From the NCBI RefSeq assembly GCF_002994745.2, contig NC_037089.1, positions 78,640,347-78,704,346 of the forward strand: a stretch of 64,000 nt of DNA, in the 5' to 3' direction. The DNA comes from Rosa chinensis. Taxonomy: Eukaryota > Streptophyta > Magnoliopsida > Rosales > Rosaceae. This document shows, one piece after another, positions 35,062 through 46,079 of this stretch (positions are counted from its first letter, which is position 1; every line of letters begins with the position of its first letter). The notes beneath the pieces were generated by a model. That model had not been told where the DNA came from and made no database searches. It was given only the letters and a program-made list of their open reading frames with translations. Made by a program: the position numbers and the translations under genes.

Positions 35062-36612
35062 TCATTTAGGAACCGGTGTCGGCCACCACGGGAGCACTGT
35101 CAATGGGAAAATGTAACCAGTGCCATTGAGTTGGTAAATTCGGACATCGGGCGCATGACACATCACTGACCACTTTCTTGTACGAATGTTGTATCTCAAA
35201 AATTCACTACCACTATGTCCGTGTGTATGCATGCACAAGATATTCTCGTCATTCGGATCAAAAAACCGGTCTGCACAGAACCTCATCATGTCTTGGTGTG
35301 CATCAATCATTTCTCTATCCAGTGAATACGTCTTGCGTTTCAAAAACAATTTGCCAGATCTATCGAGAGCTCTCTCATCTTGTTCTTCTTTCAGCTCCCA
35401 CACAGGAAGAATACATGAAATGAGGTCGAATCCGCCGATGAATCTTAGACGCCCTCCGCACGTGCCTACACACTCGATCTTAGAGCTCTCCCCACCAAAC
35501 TCAAACTCAATGATACGACCTTTATAACGTTCAATAGTATCATCACCATCGCTACTACTGTTGATCCTGAAAGGATCAAACCCAACGAAATTGTTGTAGT
35601 CAGAGTTCCAATAATACAACATTCCATTGTAAGGATAGGTAACAATATTCATATGACAAGAAGATACTTTTTGTCTTAATGAGATAATTGACCTTCTCCA
35701 TTCACCAGTTTCGGAGGAAAAGATTTCTACTTCTAATTTGGAGGAATTTTCTTTATCTTTTGGATGAAATCTCACAACTTTGCACCTACTCCCAGAATTG
35801 GCAAGATCACATATGAATCCAACAGTCACGTGACCGTACTGATCATGGGCGCGAAGAGGTCGTGGGAGAGCAACACATTGAAATGTGTATGGATTGCAGA
35901 TGTAGTAATACTCATACGCTTTTTTTAAGGGAGCATCATCATCAACATCAACATGAAGATCCCGACACAAAACCAAGTCATTATATGTTGCTAACACCAT
36001 TGGTTTTTCTTTCAAATGATAGCTTCTCATGAGGTTTTTAAACAGTGGAGCTAAAGGCTTGGACGAAACTGTAACAAATGACTTCTCAGCTGTTGTGGTC
36101 ATTATGGTAGCGAAGTCTGCTGTTGTAATATACGCTTCATCCTCTGCTTTAGTTGTCATTCTGGTCAGCAACTTTTCTACTTTCATAGTCATCGCGGTAA
36201 TCAATTCCTCTGCTTTCATCTTCATTGTGGTAAGTAATTCCTCTGCTTTGGTGACACGAAATTCGTTTCCTTCCCAATTCAGTAGACTACGAATTATTGG
36301 TGTTTTACCATCATGCTTGAGGCATATAAACCGTCCAATAAACTTAGGATCACATATGAGAAACGAGACAAGGCTCTGCCAGCGCTTGGACACACACTTG
36401 CATCGAACAAGAAGTTTATTGCAAGGAAGTCGACAAAGGATTTCGGTAAATACATCCTCAGGGAGATCGTCAAAACTAGTATTACTCCTGGATTTGGACC
36501 TATTCGACCGATGAATATGACCAGAAGCAGAGGCCGATAATCTACCCAAATCTCGTTTGATAGCGGCAGTAGTAGTACTACTACTTTCAATACCTTTCTT
36601 GGAACTTGACAT
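35062..36612 (-). CDS. F-box protein with a hendecad-like repeat insert
   Basis: Intact intronless ORF of 516 residues. The F-box is at about 47-90 (DDLPEDVFTEILCRLPCNKL, then RCKCVSKRWQSLV) and should bind SKP1 in an SCF ubiquitin ligase. A C-terminal F-box-associated region follows (YYICNPYTFQCVALPRP at about 230, ETGEWRRS, LYYWN), which normally recruits the substrate. Between them, about 121-178, lies an unusual stretch in which KAEELLTTMKM, KAEELITAMTM and KVEKLLTRMTT repeat with an 11-residue period, then KAEDEAYITT. The Ser-rich N-terminus (SSSTTT) may be disordered. A broken copy lies at 50082-54537. The substrate is unknown. Confidence 0.88.
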   Translation of the reverse strand: MSSSKKGIESSSTTTAAIKRDLGRLSASASGHIHRSNRSKSRSNTSFDDLPEDVFTEILCRLPCNKLLVRCKCVSKRWQSLVSFLICDPKFIGRFICLKHDGKTPIIRSLLNWEGNEFRVTKAEELLTTMKMKAEELITAMTMKVEKLLTRMTTKAEDEAYITTADFATIMTTTAEKSFVTVSSKPLAPLFKNLMRSYHLKEKPMVLATYNDLVLCRDLHVDVDDDAPLKKAYEYYYICNPYTFQCVALPRPLRAHDQYGHVTVGFICDLANSGSRCKVVRFHPKDKENSSKLEVEIFSSETGEWRRSIISLRQKVSSCHMNIVTYPYNGMLYYWNSDYNNFVGFDPFRINSSSDGDDTIERYKGRIIEFEFGGESSKIECVGTCGGRLRFIGGFDLISCILPVWELKEEQDERALDRSGKLFLKRKTYSLDREMIDAHQDMMRFCADRFFDPNDENILCMHTHGHSGSEFLRYNIRTRKWSVMCHAPDVRIYQLNGTGYIFPLTVLPWWPTPVPK

Positions 36613-36752
36613 TGCAGCAGAGCTAAATTACCGGGGAATTTAGAGTTCTTAAAAGTATACATGCCCGCACCCGTATTTTTCTTTTAATAGGGAATTTCTC
36701 AAAAGTCTAATTATACTACAACTCTGTTTCTCTTAAGTATTCCGAATTTTTT

Positions 36753-38059
36753 TTTTATTCAATCCTTGACCCAATGGCCAAATTTTAGCCTAAACATTCT
36801 CTCTCACTCCACGAACAGATTTTAATTCTCACTCACACAATTTAAAAATAAACTACACTTTTAGCCTCTAGATAATTAAACAATTACGCACTGCCACTCA
36901 ATCTTATTTCTAACCTCAATCTCCGATCTCTCTCCTCTCTCTCAGCAAGCAACGGACAATGAGGATAACATCGACAACCTTGACCTCTACGTCCTAATCC
37001 TCCGATGTCCGCCCCACATTCGAAGTCAATGATGCCGACCTCCGCGTCTTCTACGCCTGATTCTCTAGCTCCGGCGCCGACGTCCTCCGCCTTTGATTAA
37101 GTCATGATCTTATCTGTGTATGACTGCGATTAATTTGATTGTGATATGGATTGGTTTTGTTGCAATTAGGGAAGATTTGTGATTATTTCGGGCTGGCATT
37201 GTAGAATTGATGTTTCAGCGACTTAATTGAAGCTTGAATTATTGAGAACTGCGGTTTACAATGGTGCATTTTGCCTTGGGAAGTGTGGTTGTAGCTTGGA
37301 GTCTCTAATATGTAGCGGACTGTGGCTACAGATACAGCTACAACTACAAATGAGTTGAGTACACCGTACATTTATAATGATAAATTCCCTAATAGAACAA
37401 TGTCCATTTGTGTAGGAAGTGAGAAGGCCGCGATATTTGCTTTGACCAATAACCTTCTCGGGCCTCTAAGAGCAAGTTCACCCGTTGAGCTTGACCGGTC
37501 AAGACTATTCACCGCTTTTTTGCCTTGTATTTCTACTATTGAGGCTGGCAGGTCAGATACTGTTCACAAAAGTTCGGTGAACAATCGTGACTAAAAACTC
37601 AACTTGACTAAAAACTTGACCAGTCGTGACATTTTGTGAACAGTATCTGACCTGCCAGCCTCGATAGTAGAAATATAAGGCAAAAAAACAGTGAATAGTA
37701 TTGACCGGTCAAGCTCAACGGGTGGACTTGCTTCTCTCCTTGAACCTCACCGGGAGTATTAAACAATTCACCTTATTCAGGGTGCCTTTCTTATTACCAA
37801 GAAGCAATAACTTTCAACAAAACAGATCTTGTCTAATTAATAGAGTCAATACATGCACGTCATTGTAAGCATTGGTAGTCTGCTACCAGTTGAATGCTAG
37901 CTAACTCATGGTTTAAATAGATGTGGTTTGTTTATGCACTCAGAATTGCAATAAAGGTGTGGTGCGAGAGTTTGGGACTTTGTTTACATTTCTTTTTTGG
38001 ATCAATTACTGTGGGGGCAGAAGGCCCAAAAGAAAGAAAAAAGGAAGGAAGAAAAAAAA
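36753..38059. other. spacer between the two duplicated blocks
   Basis: Left of 36753 the sequence matches 54575-54675, and right of 38059 it matches the CMC1 block, so this is the junction between tandem copies. A GC-richer piece at 36958-37100 has CTCCGATGTCCGCCCC and short broken ORFs. A MITE lies at 37471-37732. No gene was found. Confidence 0.5.
37471..37732. mobile_element. foldback MITE, 262 bp
   Basis: Arms of about 110 bp pair almost fully: AGCAAGTTCACCCGTTGAGC against GCTCAACGGGTGGACTTGCT, and GGCTGGCAGGTCAGATACTG against its complement near 37640. The loop is about 30 bp. No clear target duplication is seen, so the superfamily is open (hAT-like by style). Confidence 0.85.
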
Positions 38060-38360
38060 GTAATCACACAGAAACACAGAATATTTCAAGTAATCATGTG
38101 AATTTCTAATTTCATGTAACCCTGCATTAGAATAGAATATCTAAACGCAACGACAGCATGCTCTACCAGCACCATCATTCCCTAAGCACAAACTAAGGAT
38201 GAAGTTGCCCCGGCATTACCATTTAGCTCTCGAATGAGAAGCTTGTCATCTCTCTTCACATTCTCACCAGAAAATGCAATAAAAATATGAGATAGTATCT
38301 CATCTGTTTTGTAATTATAAATATCTTTCTCTCTAGCCAAAATTCAATCCAAAATCAAAA

Positions 38361-38718
38361 TAGAGAATTTCACAAATGGTCACTCAATTATGACTCATTC
38401 GACACTTTGGTCACTCAAGTTTCAAATATATCACTTTGGTCACTCAACTATTACATTGTCAATCACTTTAGTCACCCAAGAGGCATTTTACCTCACTTTG
38501 ATCACTTCTCCCAATTATTCTAATACATATTTATCAATTGGTTGGTCGAAAATATCATTAATATTGTGGCAAATAATTTTTTTTAATGAAAAAAATTAAC
38601 GAAGTGATTAAAGTGAATAACAGAGTTAAAGTTGAGTGACTAAAGTGATATATTTAAAAGGTGCGTGACCAAAGTGTCGAATAGGTAAAAGTTGAATGAT
38701 CATTTGTGATATTCTCCT
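38361..38718. mobile_element. MITE with 9-bp target duplication (Mutator-type)
   Basis: AAATCAAAA flanks both ends (38352-38360 and 38719-38727), and the first duplicate has a single such site (near 17582). The ends are imperfect inverted repeats: AGAGAATTTCACAAATGGTC against AGGAGAATATCACAAATGATC, continuing through CACTTTGGTCACTCAA. A 9-bp duplication suggests mobilisation by a Mutator-type transposase. It has no ORF. Confidence 0.8.
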
Positions 38719-38991
38719 AAATCAAAAACTGAAATGCTGGTTGATACAGATGGCATGAGAAGCTACCCTTGTTGGGCCATGTGCTTCTGATGACACTAAC
38801 ACTTAAAAAGAAAAAAATTCCAGGAACCAGTTGGGAAACTATTGCATACAACTCAAAAACGCCACATTTAGTTCCAGAACACATCGAGAAATGCCACCCA
38901 TATATATCCGATTCCCAAAACTCGGGCTCTTTTAAAAATCTCAATAAAGATTGAAAGCAAACTCATTTCTTGATTGACTTCAAAACTATTA

Positions 38992-39286
38992 GAGCAACTC
39001 TAACAACTTCCCCATATTTTAATTTTTCTCTATTTTAGGGAAAAATGAGCCTCTTTTGCTCCAACAGATTCCCTATAACTATCCCCATTTTAGGGATAGT
39101 GAGAAAAGACAAAATGAAATTCCCTAAATTTATAGCAATCTCTAAAATTTTAAGGAAGATTATGGAGATTTTAGAGATTGCTGTAAAATAAAGAATCTGT
39201 TGGAGTTAGGGGTGAAAAAATTGCTTAAAGTTTGACTTTTGCTTTCCTATAATACAAAAAATATAGGGAAGTTGTTGGAGCTGCTC
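38992..39286. mobile_element. Tourist/PIF-Harbinger-like MITE with TTA duplication
   Basis: The 295-bp element starts GAGCAACTCTAACAACTTCC and ends GGAAGTTGTTGGAGCTGCTC, which are inverted copies. TTA occurs on both sides (38989-38991 and 39287-39289). The first duplicate has the uninterrupted site (AAACTAGTAGCACAAC near 17869). It has no ORF. Confidence 0.85.
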
Positions 39287-39560
39287 TTAGCACAACACTA
39301 ATGATGAATGCAATTGATCAATCCCAAAACTCGGCCCTAAAGTAGATCATCCTCTAATAGACTTGGGTTCTATCTTAATTTCTCAATACCACTCTAAAAT
39401 TAGCAGCACCACGCCAAAATCAACAAACTCATCTCTCTCTAGTCTAGTTTAACAAGACCATTCTAATAATACATGTCCCTGTTTGCACTTAACAAAAATA
39501 AAAATCCTTTCTTTGTGTGATGAATGAACGATCGCAGCGAAAAAGAGGAACTGGGCTTAC

Positions 39561-39801
39561 AATTGGTGAAGGCAATTGTTCAATTCCTTAGCTTCTTGGA
39601 GAAACTGCCAAACAACAGAGATGGTTCTCCCAGTAGACCACTCTGCATATTTCGAAGCGTAATCCTTACATTCCTTCATAGCCTTCTGCTTCATTTTGCT
39701 CCTCAGCGCTGAGATTAACAATGATTTACATACAAAATCATTGACTTTTCTTCGTTTTGGATATTACCTTCTTCTTCACGTGATTCCTGTATGTAACCCA
39801 T
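39561..39801 (-). pseudogene. CMC1: decayed CMC1 copy lacking exon 3
   Basis: Exon-like 39768-39801 (34 nt) and 39561-39708 (148 nt) match exons 1 and 2 of 17086-18505 and keep the splice sites and phase. Exon 1 has an in-frame loss of 21 nt. In the first CX9C the second Cys is Trp (YAEW), and in the second CX9C the first Cys is Phe (QFLQEAK), so neither disulfide pair can form. No exon 3 was found because the duplication breakpoint lies in the intron before it. Any transcript would also miss the C-terminal helix. Confidence 0.88.
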
Positions 39802-40338
39802 TGAAGGATCTCAGGCGACTACTGGAGAAGGAAACCTTGTTGCTGAGCAGACAGGACTGACTACTGAAGGCAAGAGATTGAGGAGGAGAAGGTAAAAATA
39901 GTGGCCAGGTCTAAATGGATTTGGGCTCTTTGTGGGCTTCAAAGTTCAAACCCCTATTTGTAATGGGCCTTTTTGGCTTTACCTCTGTACTAGGGTTGAA
40001 CATTTGAGTGAACGTTCAATGTGCGGCTATTGCCACCCTACAATTTTCTTTGTTCACCATACTTGTTCATTACACCCTATATTTTAATTTCAATTACTAA
40101 ATTTACTTATTTAACCCTTTTTTTTCCAGAAATATCCTTATAAGATATATTCAATCAAATTTTTTTTAAACTTAAATTTATACCAATAAAAAAATTAAAA
40201 TATATTAAAGTTTCCTAATAAAATTATAATAAGATTTACTTCCATTTTTTTATTTTTCCTTTCGATTTCAATGTTCATCTGTTTCAATTCATGTCAAAAT
40301 ATTAGTAAGTTAATAAATATGAGCAATGAAGAAGAGAT

Positions 40339-42068
40339 CAAATTAGATTTAAAGTTGAAGTCGACTTTTTCTCTCTGCTAGGGTTTCTCTCTAGCGGGGA
40401 AATTGATCGAGTTTCGAATTGTGATGGTGGCGGAGGAGGCTATCGTGCACCTAGTTGGGGGCGAGGATGCAATCCAAGATCCTTTTTTCTATGTATGTGG
40501 CCGGTTGCTCTCCCAAAAACGGGTGCTGCTTCCGTCGTTTTTGGCAGCTATTTCCGGCATTTGGGGTTTGAAAGAGCAGGTTTTGATCCGTGAGGAGGAA
40601 GGAGGGATCTTTGTCTTTCAATTCAAGGAGCAGGAGACGAAAGATCACGTCCTTAACGGCAGCCTTTGGTTTTTTAACAACTCCATGCTTCTCTTGGCGG
40701 ACTATGACGGTCTCTGGGATCTGACAGAGGTTCCGCTGAATTCAATGGAGGTTTGGGTGGCGGTGAAAGGTCTGCGCGTGGCTATGCGCAATGCCCGTGC
40801 CCTGACCTTACTTGGGAACTCCTTGGGGCGCTTTGTCAGGTACGACCAAGGTGCATTGTAGAGGAAGGATCCCGTGCAAAGGCTCCGGGTTGTGCACGAC
40901 GTATGTCGTCGTGTATGGGCTCGAGGTACGTACTCGTTTTTGGCAGAGATGGCGGTGGTCTTGGAGTTGAGATATGAGAAACGCCATGTCATTTGTCGGG
41001 GCTGCGGCTTCTTTGACCACGGGCTAGGTTGCTGTGACAACGCCTTGACGGCGGTCATGGCGTCAGGAGATGGGTCGGGCTGCACTCCTCCAGCGTTGGT
41101 GGCTATTGATGTGGCCAGAATTGAGTCGCCCGGCCGGTCTGAGGGGTTGCTGGAGGTTGGGCTGGGTCCGGAGGGCTGGACGGAGGAAGCTATGGCTACT
41201 GGGTGGGTGACGTCGGGATCTATTGTTGAGCCTGCGTTTGCCTCGGGATTTTCGGCGGGAAACCTAGATTTGAAGTTAGGGTTTGTTATTGGGCCGGGTG
41301 GCAGCAGGCCTGAAGGGGAGGTTGGGTTGACTTTGGGCATAGGTGGTGAGTGTGACGGCCTGATGGATGAGAGTGTGGGCTGGCCGACTGCACAGGGGCC
41401 AGCTGTACATGGGCTAGTTGCAAATGGGCCAAGGGCTGATGCTGTTTATCCCAAAATTTTGGGGACTCGCAAATGGTGCCATGGTGAGTGGCATATGGAG
41501 AAGCGGCAAAAACCAACCTTGGCGGAGATACCCCATGAGTTTCATCTTGGTGAACTTGTGGAGGTCCCGGTGACTATTGGGAAGACTCCAAAGAAGAAGG
41601 GTCGGCCTAAGGGTAGTCGAAAAAAAAGAAAGCCAGCGGATTAACCTGATGCCGAGGTTGTTGGATGCTGAAGAGCCTGATGCAGGTACTAGATCCGACC
41701 CCCAGGGGACGGAGAAAGTACATGTCTAGGGTTTTCACCAAAACAAGACATTCTGGACGCAAGCCTGTTGCAGTAGGGGTAATTTCTATAAGCTTTTCTA
41801 AGACGTTTCTAGTTGATATTTGTATCACAATCGAGTGCTTGGTAGATTAGACTAGATGAATATTTTTTCCTTAGAGAGCGAGATTAGTCTTGCGTAGATT
41901 AGGCTTGTTGTTCAGCGAGCGTCCCTTTAGAATCGAATGAGTTCACATGTGGCTTAGATAGGGGTATCTGGTTTGTCCCGGAGTTTTCTTATGTAAGTCC
42001 TGTTAAACTTTGGCATGTGTTTTCATGGCTTGATAATTAATAAAATCAACCCTATTCAAAAAAAAAAA
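40339..42068 (+). mobile_element. LINE-derived insertion carrying only an ORF1-like frame
   Basis: Flanked by a 13-bp target duplication, ATGAAGAAGAGAT, at 40326-40338 and 42069-42081, with a poly-A tract directly before the right copy. This shows target-primed retrotransposition in the plus orientation. Only an ORF1-type frame is present; endonuclease and reverse transcriptase are absent, so it must have used enzymes from another element. Confidence 0.9.
40403..41644 (+). pseudogene. LINE ORF1-like protein (DUF4283 plus zinc knuckle), one stop
   Basis: One frame of about 414 codons with a TAG at 40859-40861. The first part (DPFFYVCGRLLSQKRVLLPS, then NGSLWFFNNSMLLLADYDG) fits the DUF4283 domain of plant LINE ORF1. 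After the stop comes a CCHC_4-type knuckle, CRGCGFFDHGLGCC (about 41000-41040). A Gly/Ser/Pro-rich tail ends in the basic segment KKKGRPKGSRKKRK, which may bind nucleic acid. The frame is otherwise open, so the stop may be recent. Confidence 0.85.
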
Positions 42069-43014
42069 ATGAAGAAGAGATTGATTTTTTTTTTCCGTAT
42101 ATAAAATTTTTCACTTTCAATGTTCGCAAAGGGTACTGCAAAGATTTTGATGAAGTTAACACTAATGGTTTTGTGAATTGAATAACAAATTAACGATAAG
42201 ATTAATGTTATTCAATGAGAAATTAAGTAGTATTTGTATTTAATTAATTGGATATGTATTTATTTTTTCTTACATATTTGAATTTTAGAAAATTAGTGCA
42301 CTTATTAGTCATTTTACACTTTGGTAGTATAATATTTCAATAATTCAAATGATTGTAGGGTGAACTAAAAAATTAATAGGGTGGCAATAGCCGCACCCCT
42401 TTTTATTTATTTATTTATTTATTTATCGGGGTGAAGTAGCAACTAGCAAGCCACATTAGTTATGCACTTTTGTTACAATGAGCCAGTATTCGGATCTAGA
42501 TCCACGAGAGTATCCCAGTAAAGCCAAATTAATCCCCCGCCGCAAGCGCAAAAATAGTAACATCTTTTAGCAAGAAAAAAGAAACTGGAGTTGAAAAGAT
42601 TAATACAAATCACTTTGAGCAGGTGGCAAGAAGAAACATCATCACTTTGATGTGGCTGAAGTTATATTAAAGATGATGGTACTAAGACGAAGACAAATAC
42701 AGATAATCAGATATGTATCATACAAAAAAATAAAGAGAAATATAACCTACATTAATATGTTAAAACACAACACTTTGTTTTTGTTTTTATGAAGGGTTAA
42801 AAGATGTCCAAACCCTATTGAATTTTATTAAAGTAAAAAGAGAATGGGATATGAAACCTAACTCCTCGAAGAAAAAAAAAAAAACACAGAGTGACCGAAA
42901 CAATATTACTCCCTAACATACAAATTAAATATGGTGGTACGTACTAAGACGAAGACGGAGACAAATATAGACAATAAGATATGTATCATACAAAAAGATA
43001 AAGAGAAATATATA

Positions 43015-43248
43015 TGTTCAAGTAAATCCAGAATATGTATCTGGCCCAAATTAGAGGTTACTTGCTCTAGTTGAAATAGAGTTTATATTAAAGATATTCT
43101 CGGAGAATCTTAGGAGATATCCAATCAATGTACGGTTATGTTTCCATATACAACTCTATCTCTATGTTTGTAATCCTCTATATAAAGAGGCCCCTATTAT
43201 CAATGAAAGTACGACTCAATTCTCTCCCAATTCAGTTTTCCTTAAACA
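43015..43248 (+). repeat. 5' LTR of copia C
   Basis: 234 bp with TG…CA ends and a TATATAAAG promoter motif near 43190. The primer-site-like CGTTATCACACG follows directly. Confidence 0.93.
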
Positions 43249-44240
43249 CGTTATCACACGAAGCCCTAACCCTGAAACAAATAGCCAAACCCTGATTCAA
43301 GAAGCTAAAAACCTTGAATCCAAATACAAAACCTTGAAGCCCGCCTTTTCTGCCTCCACCTCACACATTGAAGAACTCGATTCCAGGAATCCAGAAACGG
43401 CGGCGGCACCCCAAGAACCGGTCGGAAACTTACCGAACCAGCCACCGGAAGCTCCATACAACTCGCAGCAAATATTCCACCGGTTCACCATCTTCTGGAC
43501 CTCCAATTTCCACCAAATTTTGATAGCAGAAGTCCACTGATCTGAAGTTTCAGGAACCAGAAGAAAAAGTTCAAAAACCGGCCTAAAAATACGTGAACCG
43601 GCCACCTGAGCATCTGCGTCTTGAACCGGCAGAAAAGAAGAAGAGAAGAAAAGAACGGAAAAAAAAGGGAAGGAAAAGAAGCCCAGAGGCCCACTGACGC
43701 AGGCCCACTGCCACGCCAGCAGGAGGACCCACAGCCACGTCAGCACAGGGACCCATTGCCACATCAGCACTGCCACGTCAGCAGAAGGACCCACTGCCAC
43801 GTCATCCTTCCGGTCAAAGTCGGTCAACGACTTTTCCGGCGATATTTTCCGGCTACCTATTTCGACTTATTTTTTACTAAACGTTCCCGTTTTTAAATTT
43901 AATTTATCTTCTTTTTCGGAGACTTGCAACCTCCCTTCTTCTACCCCCTTTTCTTTATCATAGGGGAGACCAAATTAAGCCGAACTGTGGGGGTTCGTGC
44001 TCACTCCAAGCTTGGAGCTTGTAGAGTTCTCCAAACTTAGAGTTTGTTGAGATAAAATGATCGACCGCAAACATCATTGTTTCGATCTAATCTAACCCCT
44101 CTTGGAATCGAATTTCTTATAAGCGACTACGCTCTGAAATTTCTAATTTCTTGGAAGCGACTACGCTTAGAAATTTTATTTGTTTTCATGGTAGCCTTTT
44201 TCGCTCCGAAACTAACCCTAACTTCTTGTTCTCTTCTAGG
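43249..44240 (+). other. copia C leader
   Basis: About 1 kb between LTR and gag, with repeated ACGTCAGCA/CCACTGCCACGTCA-type motifs (43690-43805). The pyrimidine tract CTTGTTCTCTTCTAG ends right before the gag ATG, like a splice acceptor. ORFs on both strands here show no domain. Confidence 0.65.
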
Positions 44241-45289
44241 ATGAGTAACCTGAACAAATTGGACTTTGCTCCATTGGGAACAACTGGCTCTGAATATCAC
44301 AGGTGGGTTCGTGATATTCTCGAGCCCGATGGAATCTTGGATACGATTCTCGAGCCTAGCTAGGACGTGCTAACTATTGATCAAGCTCAAGCTTTGGAAG
44401 CAAATAGAGCAGCCTTAGAGGCAAATAAGGCGAAAGTCATCATCCTAATGACTCGTCATATGGATGATTCGCTCCAGTACGAGTGTATGAATGAAGAAGA
44501 CCTCAGAAGGCTGTGGGTCTCACTGGAAAATAGATTTGGCAACGTCAGTGACTCCCTGCTTCCTACCTAGAAGTGAGATGGCATAGCCTCCGCTTCTGTG
44601 ATTTCAAGCCAGTTCTTGACTACAACTCGGAAGCACTTCGCATTAACTACTTAATGGAATTATGTGGTAAAGAGATCACAAATGCGATGTTGATTGAGAA
44701 TACTCTCTCTACTTTCCCCCGTCTCTGCATTGATGGTTGCTAAGAACTATCGAATCGATGTTACTACAAGACGAATCACAAGGTTTCATGAGCTCATTGA
44801 AGCTATGAATGTCGCTGAAAAGCATGACAACATCCTTGTGAAGAACTATAATTTAGATCCGTGGGAACATAGCATATTCCGGAATCCAATTATAGTCGCG
44901 CCCCAAAAAGAGAGCACCAAGAGCGAAACCCTAATCTTAGGGATACTTCTGGACGTTCTGGTCCATATAATCGCTCTACTTAGGAAGGTAATAGCCAAAA
45001 TAGGCGAACACGGAACCGAAGAGGTCAACGTGGAAATAGAGAAGGAGGCAACGCCTCTGGCCATATTGGTGGCACCACCAACACTAAGAGTCATCTGAAT
45101 GACACTTTCAAAGTACCTCAATCAATGGAGTTTGAGCAAAGAGATGTATGTTCTCGATGTGGAGTGTCTGATCATTGGGCACACATTTGTAGAGCTCGTG
45201 AAGAAATTGTCACCGCCTACAAAGCATATTGTGAAGCAAGAGAAGCTCACTATATGGAACAAGAAGATCAAGAAGATGATCTAGAGTGA
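44241..45289 (+). pseudogene. copia C gag, broken by a nonsense codon and frameshifts
   Basis: It starts MSNLNKLDFAPLGTTGSEYH like copia A. A TAG lies at 44361-44363 (CAG in A). A one-base loss near 44566 (CTACCTAG against CTGACCTAG) and an extra C near 44717 shift the frame. The zinc knuckle (CSRCGVSDHWAHIC) is preserved near 45150. The 3' end is duplicated in tandem (see 45185-45547). Confidence 0.85.
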
Positions 45290-45547
45290 TGGGTTGAAGG
45301 CTACAAATCTGGCTGGGATCAATAGATTGCCAATTCTGTTTAAGTCTTTATTTTTCCAAGAGACTACAAATTTGTAGAGCTCGTGAAGAAATTGTCACCG
45401 CCTACAAAGCATATTGTGAAGCAAGAGAAGCTCACTATATGGAACAAGAAGATCAAGAAGATGATCTAGAGTGAAGGGTTGAAGACTACAAATCTGGCTG
45501 GGATCAATAGATTGCCAATTCTGTTTAAGTCTTTATTTTTCCAAGAG
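45185..45547 (+). repeat. 185-bp tandem duplication of the gag 3' end
   Basis: ATTTGTAGAGCTCGTGAAG starts at 45185 and again at 45370. Both copies run through the acidic tail codons, the stop and TTTAAGTCTTTATTTTTCC. The copies are nearly identical, and copia A has only one, so the duplication arose within C or its recent source. Confidence 0.9.
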
Positions 45548-46079
45548 ATGTAATAGGCAATTGCCATATATTTTTGTAGTAAATGCCAATGGTTTAGCTT
45601 TTCTTCAAAGTAGGCTCACTCAAAGTAAGTGTGATGTCTAGGAAGGTTCTGAGATTAGTGGTACTTAAGCGAGCCTTGCTCCACCGACATCTCCCTACTC
45701 ACCTGGTTACATTTATTTTGGAATTACCGAAAGAAGTTAAACGACTACCATTGTTCTGCATTAGCTATCATTTTGGATTAGATTTTGTTTAGTTAAATAA
45801 ACAATGATGTAACTCCGTTGACTTATGAATAAAATTTCGAGTTCTTTATGACTCCATTTTGATTCTGAGCATATGACTTTGTGACTACGATGGCTGGGCC
45901 ATCAGTATTAATTCAAGAACATGGAATAGCCCAAGTTCCACTTGCCAAATGGCACCTTAATTACTGTCACAGAAACTCTCTACGCTTCTAGGGCCAATCG
46001 CACCTATGAATAGCCAACGGATTTCATGCGAAAACCCATGTAGAGAACGAAAATGAGTTCCTTTGCAATATCTCTAATG

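Larger units (their letters stand above)
40021..42396. mobile_element. terminal-inverted-repeat element with a nested LINE fragment
   Basis: GTGCGGCTATTGCCACCCTA at 40021-40040 is the exact reverse complement of 42377-42396, and weaker pairing (TTTGTTCACC/GGTGAACTAAAA) extends the arms to near 40 bp. The first duplicate lacks the whole segment. No target duplication is obvious. Without the nested LINE the element is about 0.63 kb and has no ORF, so it is non-autonomous. Confidence 0.8.
38060..43014. repeat. segmental duplication, second copy (CMC1 part)
   Basis: It parallels 17220-19308 in order and orientation but is more than twice as long because of insertions at 38361-38718, 38992-39286 and 40021-42396. 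It ends at the left target duplication of copia C. Left of 38060 the match stops before the position of CMC1 exon 3. Confidence 0.85.

Noticed and set aside
35186..36540. Several plus-strand ORFs of 75-161 codons
   Set aside because: They are antisense to the intact F-box gene.
43297..43827. Minus-strand ORF of 176 codons in the copia C leader
   Set aside because: It is antisense to the element, has no domain and lies where the leader repeats ACGTCA-type motifs.
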